A stretch of 16,093 nt of DNA from Rhodospirillales bacterium (GTDB taxonomy: Bacteria > Pseudomonadota > Alphaproteobacteria > Rhodospirillales > Casp-alpha2), in NCBI GenBank assembly GCA_018664265.1, contig JABJOR010000502.1:1-16093 (forward strand), given 5' to 3'. Below are positions 8,080-15,849 of this stretch, in pieces. Both the position numbers and the translations under genes were made by a program. The notes under the pieces are model-generated. The model did no database searches. It saw only the letters and a list, made by a program, of their open reading frames with translations, and was not told the origin of the DNA. Numbering within the stretch: position 1 is the stretch's first letter; every line of letters starts with the position of its first letter.

Positions 8080-9486
8080 TCATGAATTAGTTACTCCTTC
8101 TGGAGCAGGAACACTATCAGCAAGTTGATTTTCATCCAGATTCTGGGCAGCCTCCTGCGGCACAATTCCCAATAATTCAGCCAGCATTTCATACCCTGTT
8201 TGGAGGTCAGTAGACTCTTCAATCTTCTGCTTAAGAAAATTCTCAATCATCGGATAATAATGAATAGCTTCATCAATCGCTTGGTCGCTTCCACGCCTAT
8301 ATGCCCCCAGGCGAATCAGTTCTTCCATATCCTCGTAAGTTGCCATTAGCCGGCGTGCCCGAATTACCAATTCATTTTCTTCATCGCTATTACATCGCGG
8401 CATGGTACGTGAAATGCTTTTGGTCACATTTATCGCCGGGAAACGCCCACGTTCTGCAATGGAACGTTCCATGACAACATGCCCGTCAAGAATGCCTCGA
8501 ACAGCATCAGCTACAGGTTCATTATGATCATCCCCTTCAACCAGAACTGTAAATAACCCGGTGATGCTACCATTACCTTCAATACCTGGTCCTGCGCGTT
8601 CTAATAGTTTTGGCAACTCTGCAAATACCGATGGTGTATACCCTTTTGTTGCTGGTGGCTCGCCCGCTGATAGCCCGATCTCACGTTGTGCCATGGCGAA
8701 GCGGGTGACACTATCCATCAGGCACAACACATTCATACCACTATCGCGCAAAAATTCTGCAACAGCGAGTGTCAGGTAGGCTGCCTGCCTACGAACCAGT
8801 GGTGGTTCATCTGATGTGGCAACAATAACAATACTGCGCGCAAGTCCTTCTTCGCCCAGATCATCTTCAATAAATTCTCTGGCTTCACGACCACGTTCGC
8901 CAATCAACCCAATAACACTTGCTTGTGCAGACGTATTGCGGGCCATCATGGACATCAAAACAGACTTGCCCACACCTGAGCCGGCGAATATGCCCATGCG
9001 CTGTCCTTCACACACAGTCAAAAATGTATTCATAGCGCGGACGCCAAGGTCAAGTTTGCCCCCTACACGGCTTCGCGAATGCGCTGGGGGAGGTTTTGAA
9101 TGAATTTGGTAGGGGGTATTCCCATTACCTAGAGGACCTTTACCGTCTACAGGCTCGCCAAACGCATTAATAACACGTCCTAACCAGCTTTCATCAGGGT
9201 AAATCGCCGGATTGGTTACACTGATCTCAACCTTACAGCCAAGACCAATCCCCTCCAATGAGCCAAACGGCATGGCAAGTGCCTTGCCATCTCTGAAACC
9301 AACGGCCTCACAAAGTACTTCACGCCCGTCGCGGCCGGTAATAATGCAATGGTCTCCGACCGTGAAGCTACCTTCTACACCGCCAATTTCGATCAACAGG
9401 CCAATGATCTGGGTTACATGCCCATATACCCTGTATTCTGGTAAACGGGATATCTGGTTAATGATAGTATTACCAATGATGCTCAA
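8080..9486 (-). CDS. fliI: Flagellum-specific export ATPase FliI
   Basis: ATPase of the flagellar type III export apparatus, homologous to the F1 beta subunit; it forms a hexamer at the base of the export gate. The 468 residues fit the family. Visible: an N-terminal beta-barrel domain (about 15-90), Walker A GSGVGKS (169-175), GERGRE (196-201), Walker B region [19 protein letters not shown] with Asp258, and [17 protein letters not shown] (272-288). A helical C-terminal domain follows. The start is TTG at 9486: an in-frame TAA lies one codon further upstream (9490-9492) and no ATG or GTG occurs before the conserved RLPEYRVYG segment. A weak GGA lies about 8 bases upstream. It is divergent from ctrA and followed by fliJ. 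Confidence 0.97.
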   Translation of the reverse strand: MSIIGNTIINQISRLPEYRVYGHVTQIIGLLIEIGGVEGSFTVGDHCIITGRDGREVLCEAVGFRDGKALAMPFGSLEGIGLGCKVEISVTNPAIYPDESWLGRVINAFGEPVDGKGPLGNGNTPYQIHSKPPPAHSRSRVGGKLDLGVRAMNTFLTVCEGQRMGIFAGSGVGKSVLMSMMARNTSAQASVIGLIGERGREAREFIEDDLGEEGLARSIVIVATSDEPPLVRRQAAYLTLAVAEFLRDSGMNVLCLMDSVTRFAMAQREIGLSAGEPPATKGYTPSVFAELPKLLERAGPGIEGNGSITGLFTVLVEGDDHNEPVADAVRGILDGHVVMERSIAERGRFPAINVTKSISRTMPRCNSDEENELVIRARRLMATYEDMEELIRLGAYRRGSDQAIDEAIHYYPMIENFLKQKIEESTDLQTGYEMLAELLGIVPQEAAQNLDENQLADSVPAPEGVTNS

Positions 9487-9514
9487 GTTTTATCCAAATC
9501 TTACGGTTGTCTGC

Positions 9515-9527
9515 GAATCGCCGATTC
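9515..9527. promoter_or_regulatory. Pair of GANTC (CcrM methylation) sites as inverted repeat
   Basis: GAATC at 9515-9519 and GATTC at 9523-9527 form a perfect inverted repeat with a 3-base spacer. GANTC is the target of the alphaproteobacterial methylase CcrM. In Caulobacter a GANTC site at a ctrA promoter links its transcription to replication through hemimethylation. The sites are about 205 bases upstream of the ctrA start and 30 bases upstream of the fliI start, so either promoter could be affected. Confidence 0.5.
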
Positions 9528-9587
9528 TCAACCTTTTCAATAAACCAGTAATGCTTTGTAGTATGCCCATTATGCCCCAAAAATTCT

Positions 9588-9601
9588 TTAAGTAACATTA
9601 A
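9588..9601. promoter_or_regulatory. Candidate CtrA-like box (TTAA-N6-TTAA), distal
   Basis: Two TTAA half-sites at 9588-9591 and 9598-9601 are separated by 6 bases. The classical CtrA box is TTAA-N7-TTAA, so the spacing is one short. It shares spacing and an ACATTAA right half with the element at 9694-9707, which supports a real, repeated site. It could mediate CtrA autoregulation or control of fliI. Confidence 0.4.
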
Positions 9602-9693
9602 GGCAATCATTTGAATACCTTAGCAGGCATCCTCAATACCACTTAAAAAGAATAATGAAAGCCCCTTGCGTACCGGTTGCTAGGAAATTATGG

Positions 9694-9707
9694 TTAATAA
9701 ACATTAA
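9694..9707. promoter_or_regulatory. Candidate CtrA-like box (TTAA-N6-TTAA), proximal
   Basis: TTAA at 9694-9697 and 9704-9707 with 6 bases between. The element is palindromic (TTAAT, 4 bases, ATTAA) and flanked by GG and AACC. It ends 23 bases before the ctrA ATG, a position suited to repression or autoregulation. The spacing is one base shorter than the Caulobacter consensus. Confidence 0.4.
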
Positions 9708-9717
9708 CAACCATATT

Positions 9718-9723
9718 GGAGGG
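9718..9723 (+). promoter_or_regulatory. Strong ribosome-binding site of ctrA
   Basis: GGAGGG lies 7 bases before the ATG at 9731. It is among the best Shine-Dalgarno matches in the window and confirms the ctrA start. Confidence 0.8.
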
Positions 9724-9730
9724 CTGATTA

Positions 9731-10438
9731 ATGCGAGTCCTACTTGTTGAAGACGATCATTCCACCAAAGCCAGTATCGAATTAATCCTTAAGAACGTAG
9801 GGATGGTCGTAGATTCAACTGATCTGGGCGAAGATGGTCTAGAGATCGGGAAGCTATATGACTATGATATCATAATTCTCGATATTATGTTGCCTGACAT
9901 GGATGGGTTTGAGGTCTTACGTCACTTGAGAGATGCAAAAGTACGTACACCCGTCCTAATTCTATCAGGCCTTACCGAAGCAGAAAATAAGATTAAAGGG
10001 CTAGGTAATGGCGCTGATGACTATCTGACAAAACCCTTCATTAAAGAAGAGCTTGTTGCCCGTATACAAGCAATTGTACGACGTTCAGCTGGTCACTCAC
10101 AATCTGTTATCGAGACCGGGAAAATCACAGTTAACATCGATGCTCAAACTGTTGATGTAAAAGGCCAACCTATACATCTGACGGGTAAGGAATATGGCAT
10201 ACTCGAATTACTTAGTTTGCGTAAAGGTACTACTCTGACAAAAGAAATGTTCCTTAATCATTTATATGGCGGCATGGATGAGCCTGAACTAAAAATTATT
10301 GATGTTTTCATTTGTAAACTGCGAAAGAAGCTCGCTGCTGCAACTGAAGGTGATAACTACATCGAAACTGTATGGGGACGTGGATATGCTCTACGCGACC
10401 CTGATGAACAGGAAGAAATCATCCAAGCGCAAGCGTGA
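9731..10438 (+). CDS. ctrA: Cell cycle/motility response regulator CtrA
   Basis: OmpR-type DNA-binding response regulator of alphaproteobacteria. Visible: a receiver domain with acidic pocket Glu7/Asp8/Asp9, phosphoacceptor Asp51 in [10 protein letters not shown] and conserved Lys101 in TKPF, then a winged-helix domain (about 128-223). From memory, the stretch LTGKEY through [20 protein letters not shown] and on through [20 protein letters not shown] is nearly identical to Caulobacter CtrA, as is ETVWGRGY. In Caulobacter CtrA is activated by the CckA-ChpT relay and is essential; in Rhodospirillales-type bacteria it is better known for controlling motility and is often dispensable. The location between fliI and the che operon suits the latter. 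The C-terminus ends in QAQA rather than the AA end linked to ClpXP proteolysis in Caulobacter, so turnover may differ. A hairpin terminator follows. Confidence 0.95.
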   Translation: MRVLLVEDDHSTKASIELILKNVGMVVDSTDLGEDGLEIGKLYDYDIIILDIMLPDMDGFEVLRHLRDAKVRTPVLILSGLTEAENKIKGLGNGADDYLTKPFIKEELVARIQAIVRRSAGHSQSVIETGKITVNIDAQTVDVKGQPIHLTGKEYGILELLSLRKGTTLTKEMFLNHLYGGMDEPELKIIDVFICKLRKKLAAATEGDNYIETVWGRGYALRDPDEQEEIIQAQA

Positions 10439-10461
10439 TGATTAATAAGTATTCTCAAAAT

Positions 10462-10494
10462 AAAAAAGCCTGCATTAATTTTGCAGGCTTTTTT
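10462..10494. terminator. Bidirectional rho-independent terminator between ctrA and cheR
   Basis: A 13-base-pair perfect stem (arms 10462-10474 and 10482-10494) with a 7-base loop. The GC-rich core GCCTGC is flanked by A6 on the left and T6 on the right, so it can terminate both ctrA (plus) and the convergent cheR transcript (minus). An outer 8-base inverted repeat (10441-10448 and 10493-10500) partly overlaps it. Confidence 0.9.
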
Positions 10495-10530
10495 ATTAAT
10501 TGTAATTTGAAGAGCTTGCCTCTAATAAAG

Positions 10531-11343
10531 CTACTGGACCAACTCATAGACACCACGTTTACCTTTAACAGGTGTGAAACGCTCTGATATACCAAGAACA
10601 GTCTCAGCACCGCCAAGAACCAACATACCATCGGGCGGCATAATCTTCGCAATTTCAGATAAAACTTTTGTTTTCGTCTCTGGATCAAAATAAATCAATA
10701 CATTGCGGCAATAAACGATATCGAATTTGCCCAACGGCTTAAGACTATCAAGCAAATTAAAATATTTAAATGCAACGGATTTACGTATTTCAGGCTTTAT
10801 TTGCCACTGATCGTCATATTTATCAAAATACTTTACAAGTAGTTGGATAGGCATCCCGCGTTGTACTTCAAATTGTGTATAAACACCTTCCCTGGCTTTA
10901 TCCAAAATTTCATGCGAGATATCCGTTCCAACAATATCACAACGCCAGCCAGCCATCTTAGCCCCGGCTTCTTTCAAAAGTATTGCAAGAGTATATGCTT
11001 CTTGCCCACTCGAAGCCGCTGCCGACCAAATTCGCATGCTTTTCTCAGAAGCACGGTTTTCCATTAATTCTGGTAAAAGCTCATCACGGAATAAATCAAA
11101 TGGCTTCTGATCACGAAAAAAGAATGACTCATTGGTAGTCATTGCTTCTGTCACATTTGTTATAAGGCCACTATCACTTGTCATTCTCATTTTGCTGATG
11201 AGCTCTTCAACTGACTGCATACCACTGTTGCGAGCCACTGGCATAAGCCGACTTTCAAGCAAATATGCCTTATCCTGTGACAGGACAAGTCCAGAACGAT
11301 TCTTTAGTAATGCGCTGATATAATTGAAATCATCTGGTGTCAT
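10531..11343 (-). CDS. cheR: Chemotaxis protein methyltransferase CheR
   Basis: SAM-dependent methyltransferase that methylates glutamates of chemoreceptors for adaptation, acting in the cytoplasm at receptor arrays. The 270 residues are a standard length. Visible: an N-terminal helical domain (1-70), the TTNESFFFRD motif (69-78), the SAM-binding segment IWSAAASSGQEAYTLA (105-120), GTDIS (139-143), and CRNVLIYFD (212-220). No tetratricopeptide extension is present. Its ATG overlaps the cheB stop by 4 bases (ATGA), indicating translational coupling with cheB. It is the last gene of the minus-strand che operon and is followed by the shared terminator. Confidence 0.96.
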   Translation of the reverse strand: MTPDDFNYISALLKNRSGLVLSQDKAYLLESRLMPVARNSGMQSVEELISKMRMTSDSGLITNVTEAMTTNESFFFRDQKPFDLFRDELLPELMENRASEKSMRIWSAAASSGQEAYTLAILLKEAGAKMAGWRCDIVGTDISHEILDKAREGVYTQFEVQRGMPIQLLVKYFDKYDDQWQIKPEIRKSVAFKYFNLLDSLKPLGKFDIVYCRNVLIYFDPETKTKVLSEIAKIMPPDGMLVLGGAETVLGISERFTPVKGKRGVYELVQ

Positions 11344-12521
11344 CGTAGGGACCTGATCACGAAATTTGTAATGTACTTAGCTATTTCTTTAATTGGGACA
11401 AGCTTACTACACAAACCTGCATCCGTCACTGCACCTGGCATGCCCCAGACAATGCTGGATTCTTCATCTTGCGCAATTATTGTGCCACCTGCATCAATAA
11501 TATCTTTCCCACCCTTGGTGCCATCATTGCCCATACCTGTTAATACTACGCCTAGGACTGCTCCACCAAACGCTCTAGTCACACTTCTAAACATTGGGTC
11601 TACAGCTGGTCGGCAAAAATTTTCTGGGGGTGAATCATCTAATTCGACCACGTATTTATTGTTAGATTTTTTAATCAACATATGATGACCACCCGGAGCA
11701 ACAAGAGCAAGACCGGGCTTTAGCTCATCACCATTTTCTGCCTCCCGGCACGTCCACACACCACTTTTATCAAGTCGCTCAGCAAGAATTTTTGTGAACA
11801 TTGGTGGCATATGCTGCGTAATAACAACAGGAAGATTTATATCAATAGAAAGTGACTGTATAACATCACGCAACGCTTCAGGCCCGCCAGTGGAGCTTCC
11901 AATAGCAACGACTTTTGGTTTGAGAGTGCCAGGGCTTCTTAGTGTTGCCCCTTTAGAAGTTGATAAATTCCATCCACTTTTATTAACCGTTGCAAAAGGA
12001 GTTGCTGAGGGACGCCCAGCGGCAACAGGGCTAGGAGAACTGGTGGTGGAAGCTTGTCGGGGGGGCTGTCTAGCCTTACGACGTGCTGCAGTGCCAAGGG
12101 CTTCAATTCTCATCAGTAATTCTGAACGAAAATCCTGACCAGATGTTAATTCACTATTTGTAGTTGGTTTTTGTAAATAATCTGCTGCTCCTGCCTGTAT
12201 AGCCCGAAGACTGGTATCAGCATTTTGGGCCGTCAAAGTGGATGACATCAAAATCATCACATTCGGCTTGGTTTTCAACAATAACGGTATTGCTGTGAGA
12301 CCATCCATTATTGGCATTTCAATATCAAGAATGATTACTTCTACAGATAGGTTTTCTTCCAACCTGCGAACGGCTTGCTCACCGTTTCCAGCATCAGTGA
12401 CGATTTCAACAGCAGGATTATCTACAAGCATACGTCGATACAGTCCACGAATGATCGCAGAGTCATCAACCAACATTACCTTAATAGGCATGCCTACAGA
12501 ATTACTAGCAGGCGTTGACAT
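11340..12521 (-). CDS. cheB: Chemotaxis response regulator protein-glutamate methylesterase CheB
   Basis: Response regulator and methylesterase/deamidase that demethylates chemoreceptors, countering CheR. The 393 residues comprise a receiver domain (about 13-130), with Asp19/Asp20, phosphoacceptor Asp66 in LDIEMP and Lys118 in QKPT. A Ser/Pro/Ala-rich linker follows (about 145-200), and then the catalytic domain (203-390). The catalytic triad is visible as Ser210 in GSSTGGP, His237 in TQHMPP and Asp333 in GMGNDG. The linker is long compared with enteric CheB. The start at 12521 precedes the MPIKVMLVDD core by 10 residues; the internal ATG for Met11 is a possible alternative start. It lies 52 bases after cheY and overlaps cheR. 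Confidence 0.96.
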   Translation of the reverse strand: MSTPASNSVGMPIKVMLVDDSAIIRGLYRRMLVDNPAVEIVTDAGNGEQAVRRLEENLSVEVIILDIEMPIMDGLTAIPLLLKTKPNVMILMSSTLTAQNADTSLRAIQAGAADYLQKPTTNSELTSGQDFRSELLMRIEALGTAARRKARQPPRQASTTSSPSPVAAGRPSATPFATVNKSGWNLSTSKGATLRSPGTLKPKVVAIGSSTGGPEALRDVIQSLSIDINLPVVITQHMPPMFTKILAERLDKSGVWTCREAENGDELKPGLALVAPGGHHMLIKKSNNKYVVELDDSPPENFCRPAVDPMFRSVTRAFGGAVLGVVLTGMGNDGTKGGKDIIDAGGTIIAQDEESSIVWGMPGAVTDAGLCSKLVPIKEIAKYITNFVIRSLR

Positions 12522-12573
12522 TCGCCATTCCCGATGTTGCGGTCACCTCAGACCTCCGCCTTGTCTTGAAATT

Positions 12574-12939
12574 TTATAAAAGACCGACTTGAACAAATTT
12601 GGCCTGGATAATTTCACTATCGAAAGGCTTCATGATGTATTCATTAGCCCCTGCCTCGATAGCCTCATGTATATGCTCTATATCATTCTCTGTTGTACAG
12701 AAAACAACAATTGGAGCATCCCCACCAGGCATTGCACGAAGCTCTCTTAAAAACTCTATACCGTTCTTAACTGGCATGTTCCAGTCCAGAAGGACAGCAT
12801 CAGGCATTCGGCTGACACATTGGTCAACCGCTTGCTGACCATCTGCAGCTTCGATTGTTTCAAATGAGAGCTCTTCTAAAATTTTACGAGCTACCATTCG
12901 GATTACTTTTGAATCATCAACGATAAGACAGGATTTCAT
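12574..12939 (-). CDS. cheY: Chemotaxis response regulator CheY
   Basis: Single-domain receiver that carries the phosphoryl signal from CheA to the flagellar motor. I start it at 12939, giving 121 residues, the usual CheY length. The frame stays open 20 codons further, but that N-terminal extension has no similarity to receivers and AGGAA lies about 11 bases before this ATG. Visible: Asp8/Asp9 in IVDDSK, phosphoacceptor Asp52 in LLDWNMP, Thr82/Thr83 in CTTEND and Lys104 in MKPF, with Tyr101 as the aromatic switch. It lies between cheA (102-base gap) and cheB, the position it has in many alphaproteobacterial che operons. Confidence 0.93.
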   Translation of the reverse strand: MKSCLIVDDSKVIRMVARKILEELSFETIEAADGQQAVDQCVSRMPDAVLLDWNMPVKNGIEFLRELRAMPGGDAPIVVFCTTENDIEHIHEAIEAGANEYIMKPFDSEIIQAKFVQVGLL

Positions 12940-13041
12940 TGCAAAGCCCGTTCCTTTTTTTGTCAAAACGCACACACTACTCACTATATTCAGTAGCAAC
13001 CACAGGCCAAATGTACAACAAAGAAATCACTGTAGCCGATA

Positions 13042-15849
13042 TTAATCTGCTTTTTCAGCATTTTGAGCCGCCATGGATATCGTTTGTGCCAGAGTAGTGA
13101 CCAGCGCATCACGGTCATGCTTTGCTACATAATCATCAAATCCGGCATCTCGGCCTTTGACAAAGTCTGCTTCTGAAGCACTAACCGACAAAGCAACCAT
13201 TGGTGTAGTCGACCAAGCTCCGCCACTACGTACTGATTCTGCAAATTCAAATCCGTTCATTCCTGGCATTTCAATATCACTGATAATGACATCAAACTCC
13301 TGACCATTTTCACGCAATTTCAGGGCTTCCTCAGCACTCTCAACCGCCCTCACTTCCCATCCTGCGACAGAAAGTAATGGAGTTAACAAATTACGGAAAA
13401 ATTGACTGTCATCTACAAGCAATGCACGTCTATCTTGTACCGATGCTGTACCTGTATCAGATGAACCAAACCAGTCTGGGAATGCCTTTGTCAAATAGTA
13501 GCTAGAATCGATAATATCTGTTGCTTTCTTAGCTATTGTTGCAGTTCCAACAACACCAACGGTGTCCGAAACAAGCTCAATAACAAGTTTTTCATCAACA
13601 ATATCAACGATCTCGTCAACGACAAGGCCCATAGAACGGTCACGATCCGTAAACACCAGCACAGGCTGACGCCCTTCTGATTCAAATTGGAAACTCGGAT
13701 CAAATGGGATTAGTGGCATAATATGTTCACGGTAATTCACTACATGAGTACCATGGACTGTTTCTACAGCTGACAAATCAACTTCTTCCAGCCTCGCAAT
13801 AAGGGCCAACGGAACAGCTTTCAACTCGGTACCACCAGCACGGAAGACAAGAAGCGATGTCGTCTGATCTGCAGCTGTCGTTGTAGTAGCGTCTACACTT
13901 GCCTGCTCGTCACTGACTTCACCTGCATGTGATGCGATACCATTAGGATCAAGAATCATAATCACGCTGCCATCACCGAGAATGGTATTTCCCGAATAAG
14001 CAGAAATATTCCTCTGCACCGGAGCTACAGGTTTAACTACGATTTCTTCAGTATCAAATACTTTATCAACAATAATACCAAAAGTTTGCGTACCGACTTG
14101 TGTCACGACAATAAACATGCCGTCGCTCATACCCTCGCCTAATTTCAACAATGAACTTAATGAAATCAGTGGCAACAAACGATTGCGCAACCTCAATACA
14201 GGTGAGTTATTGATCATCTCAATTGCGTGTTCTGTATTGTCTGATGCGCGAACAAGTTCCAAAACACTGATCTGCGGAATAGCAAATCGCTCGCCACCGC
14301 ATTCAACAATTAATGCTGATACAATTGCCAGTGTCAGCGGGATTTTAATAGTAAGAACTGTCCCAGTGCCTTCTGTAGACTTTAGTTCACAGGTACCACC
14401 AATGCGTTCGATATTTGTACGAACAACATCCATACCAACGCCACGACCGGATATGTTGGTAACTTTTTCAGCGGTAGAGAACCCAGCCTTGAAAATATAC
14501 TGCTGAATTTGATTTTCAGTCATACCGTCAAGTTCTGACTCAGTAGCAAGATTGTTATCAATAATCTTGGTCCTGATGCGCTCCATGCTAAGTCCACGAC
14601 CATCATCCCTGATCTGGATAATAATATGACCGCCCTCATGGTACGCCTTTAGGATAATTTGTCCTGTAACTGTCTTGCCAGCAGCACTTCGACCTGCCGG
14701 GTCTTCCAGTCCATGATCTGCTGAATTTCGTACCATATGTGTAAGAGGATCTTTAATCAGCTCAAGAACCTGACGATCAAGTTCCGTTTCAGCACCAACC
14801 ATAACAAGTTCGATTTTCTTACCAGATTCAACAGCAAGATCACGAACAATACGTGGCAGTTTGGCCCAGGCATTGCCGATTGGCTGCATCCGGGTCTTCA
14901 TCACACCTTCCTGAAGATCTGATGTAATATGGCTTAGCCTTTGTAGAGGAACGGTAAATTCACTGTCATCGTGACCACGAACCATTTGCAAAAGCTGGTT
15001 TCGAGTCAAAACCAATTCACTGACCAGTGTCATAAGGTCTTCAAGAACATCCACATGAACACGAATACTGGACGCGGCAACTGCGCTCTCTTTTTTATGC
15101 TCTTCTGCAGCAGGGGCTGGAGGAGGAGCGCTTTTCTGTGGAACAGGAGGAGCAGCTTTAACTTCTTCTTTTACTACTTCTACTTCTTCCTTAACTTCTT
15201 CCTTAGCTTCAGCCGCTATCTCATTGTCGGTTGCAGCAACAAAACCTTCAGCCTGGGCATCTGCAACCTCTTCCAAAAGGTCGAGTGCTACAGGCGCACC
15301 AAATTCATTTGTAGGTGGCGGTGAGCCTCCTCCTGCCATTTCAACTTCTGCCAACAACTCTGCTGCAACAGGAGCACCGAATTCGTTTACAGCTGGTCCT
15401 CCACCATCAATGTCAGCTTCAGCCGCTGGCGCTGGTGTTTCTTCGGGAGCTGCTGCCGCTGGTGCAGGCGCATTACCCTCAGCCATTGCATTCAATACAT
15501 CAATTAAGTCTTGATCGTTACCATCAGGCTCTTCGCTGTTTTCTTCCAACTCTGCAAGCAAGTCACGGATCGTATCAATACACCTTAAAATCAACGTAAC
15601 CGCTTCTGGCGTCACTTCTAGGACACCGTCACGAAACTTGCCCAGAATATTCTCACCCGCATGAGCAACAGCTTCAAGTCTGGGAAGCCCTAAAAACCCA
15701 CAAGTACCTTTAATCGTATGCACAAGACGGAAAATGTTCCCTAAAATACCGGCATCATTTGGGTCTTGCTCAAACCTGACCAATTCCACGTCAATGACAG
15801 CCAGACTTTCAGAAGTTTCAGTCAGAAACTCAGTAAGTAAGTCGTCCAT
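13042..15849 (-). CDS. cheA: Hybrid chemotaxis histidine kinase CheA with two CheW-like domains and a receiver
   Basis: Histidine kinase of the chemoreceptor array, 935 residues. Domains: P1/Hpt (1-105, His44 in FRLVHTIKG); an Ala/Pro/Glu-rich linker (107-260) with two NEFGAPVA motifs and a Lys/Glu stretch where P2 would be; P3 dimerisation (about 262-330); kinase P4 with N-box (HMVRNSADHGLE), DDGRGL (415-420) and GRGVGMDVV (468-476); a P5 CheW-like domain (506-636); a second CheW-like domain (about 663-791); and a C-terminal receiver (808-926, Asp813/Asp814, Asp858, Lys910). The receiver has His where Lys-Pro has Pro. I choose the ATG at 15849 because GGAGAGGG precedes it, while the ATG at 15861 has no ribosome-binding site. 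From memory, relatives begin MDDLL. It is the first gene of the che operon; no cheW lies in it. Confidence 0.95.
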   Translation of the reverse strand: MDDLLTEFLTETSESLAVIDVELVRFEQDPNDAGILGNIFRLVHTIKGTCGFLGLPRLEAVAHAGENILGKFRDGVLEVTPEAVTLILRCIDTIRDLLAELEENSEEPDGNDQDLIDVLNAMAEGNAPAPAAAAPEETPAPAAEADIDGGGPAVNEFGAPVAAELLAEVEMAGGGSPPPTNEFGAPVALDLLEEVADAQAEGFVAATDNEIAAEAKEEVKEEVEVVKEEVKAAPPVPQKSAPPPAPAAEEHKKESAVAASSIRVHVDVLEDLMTLVSELVLTRNQLLQMVRGHDDSEFTVPLQRLSHITSDLQEGVMKTRMQPIGNAWAKLPRIVRDLAVESGKKIELVMVGAETELDRQVLELIKDPLTHMVRNSADHGLEDPAGRSAAGKTVTGQIILKAYHEGGHIIIQIRDDGRGLSMERIRTKIIDNNLATESELDGMTENQIQQYIFKAGFSTAEKVTNISGRGVGMDVVRTNIERIGGTCELKSTEGTGTVLTIKIPLTLAIVSALIVECGGERFAIPQISVLELVRASDNTEHAIEMINNSPVLRLRNRLLPLISLSSLLKLGEGMSDGMFIVVTQVGTQTFGIIVDKVFDTEEIVVKPVAPVQRNISAYSGNTILGDGSVIMILDPNGIASHAGEVSDEQASVDATTTTAADQTTSLLVFRAGGTELKAVPLALIARLEEVDLSAVETVHGTHVVNYREHIMPLIPFDPSFQFESEGRQPVLVFTDRDRSMGLVVDEIVDIVDEKLVIELVSDTVGVVGTATIAKKATDIIDSSYYLTKAFPDWFGSSDTGTASVQDRRALLVDDSQFFRNLLTPLLSVAGWEVRAVESAEEALKLRENGQEFDVIISDIEMPGMNGFEFAESVRSGGAWSTTPMVALSVSASEADFVKGRDAGFDDYVAKHDRDALVTTLAQTISMAAQNAEKAD
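15265..15387 (-). repeat. Two NEFGAPVA..LL.EV motifs in the CheA linker
   Basis: CheA residues 155-169 (bases 15343-15387) and 181-195 (15265-15309) share the pattern NEFGAPVAxxLLxEV with a 26-residue period. The rest of the linker is Ala/Pro/Gly/Glu-rich. The short predicted helices sit where the CheY-binding P2 domain occurs in enteric CheA. Confidence 0.75.

Larger units (their letters stand above)
9487..9730. promoter_or_regulatory. Divergent fliI/ctrA intergenic regulatory region
   Basis: The 244 bases between the divergent starts of fliI and ctrA hold no gene. They must carry the promoters for both directions. I see a GANTC pair and two TTAA-N6-TTAA elements (listed separately) and a strong ctrA ribosome-binding site. 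I could not identify convincing -35/-10 or sigma-54 -24/-12 hexamers. Confidence 0.7.

Noticed and set aside
12940..12999. A 20-residue N-terminal extension of CheY
   Set aside because: The extension has no similarity to receivers, standard CheY is about 121 residues, and a ribosome-binding site precedes the inner ATG at 12939.
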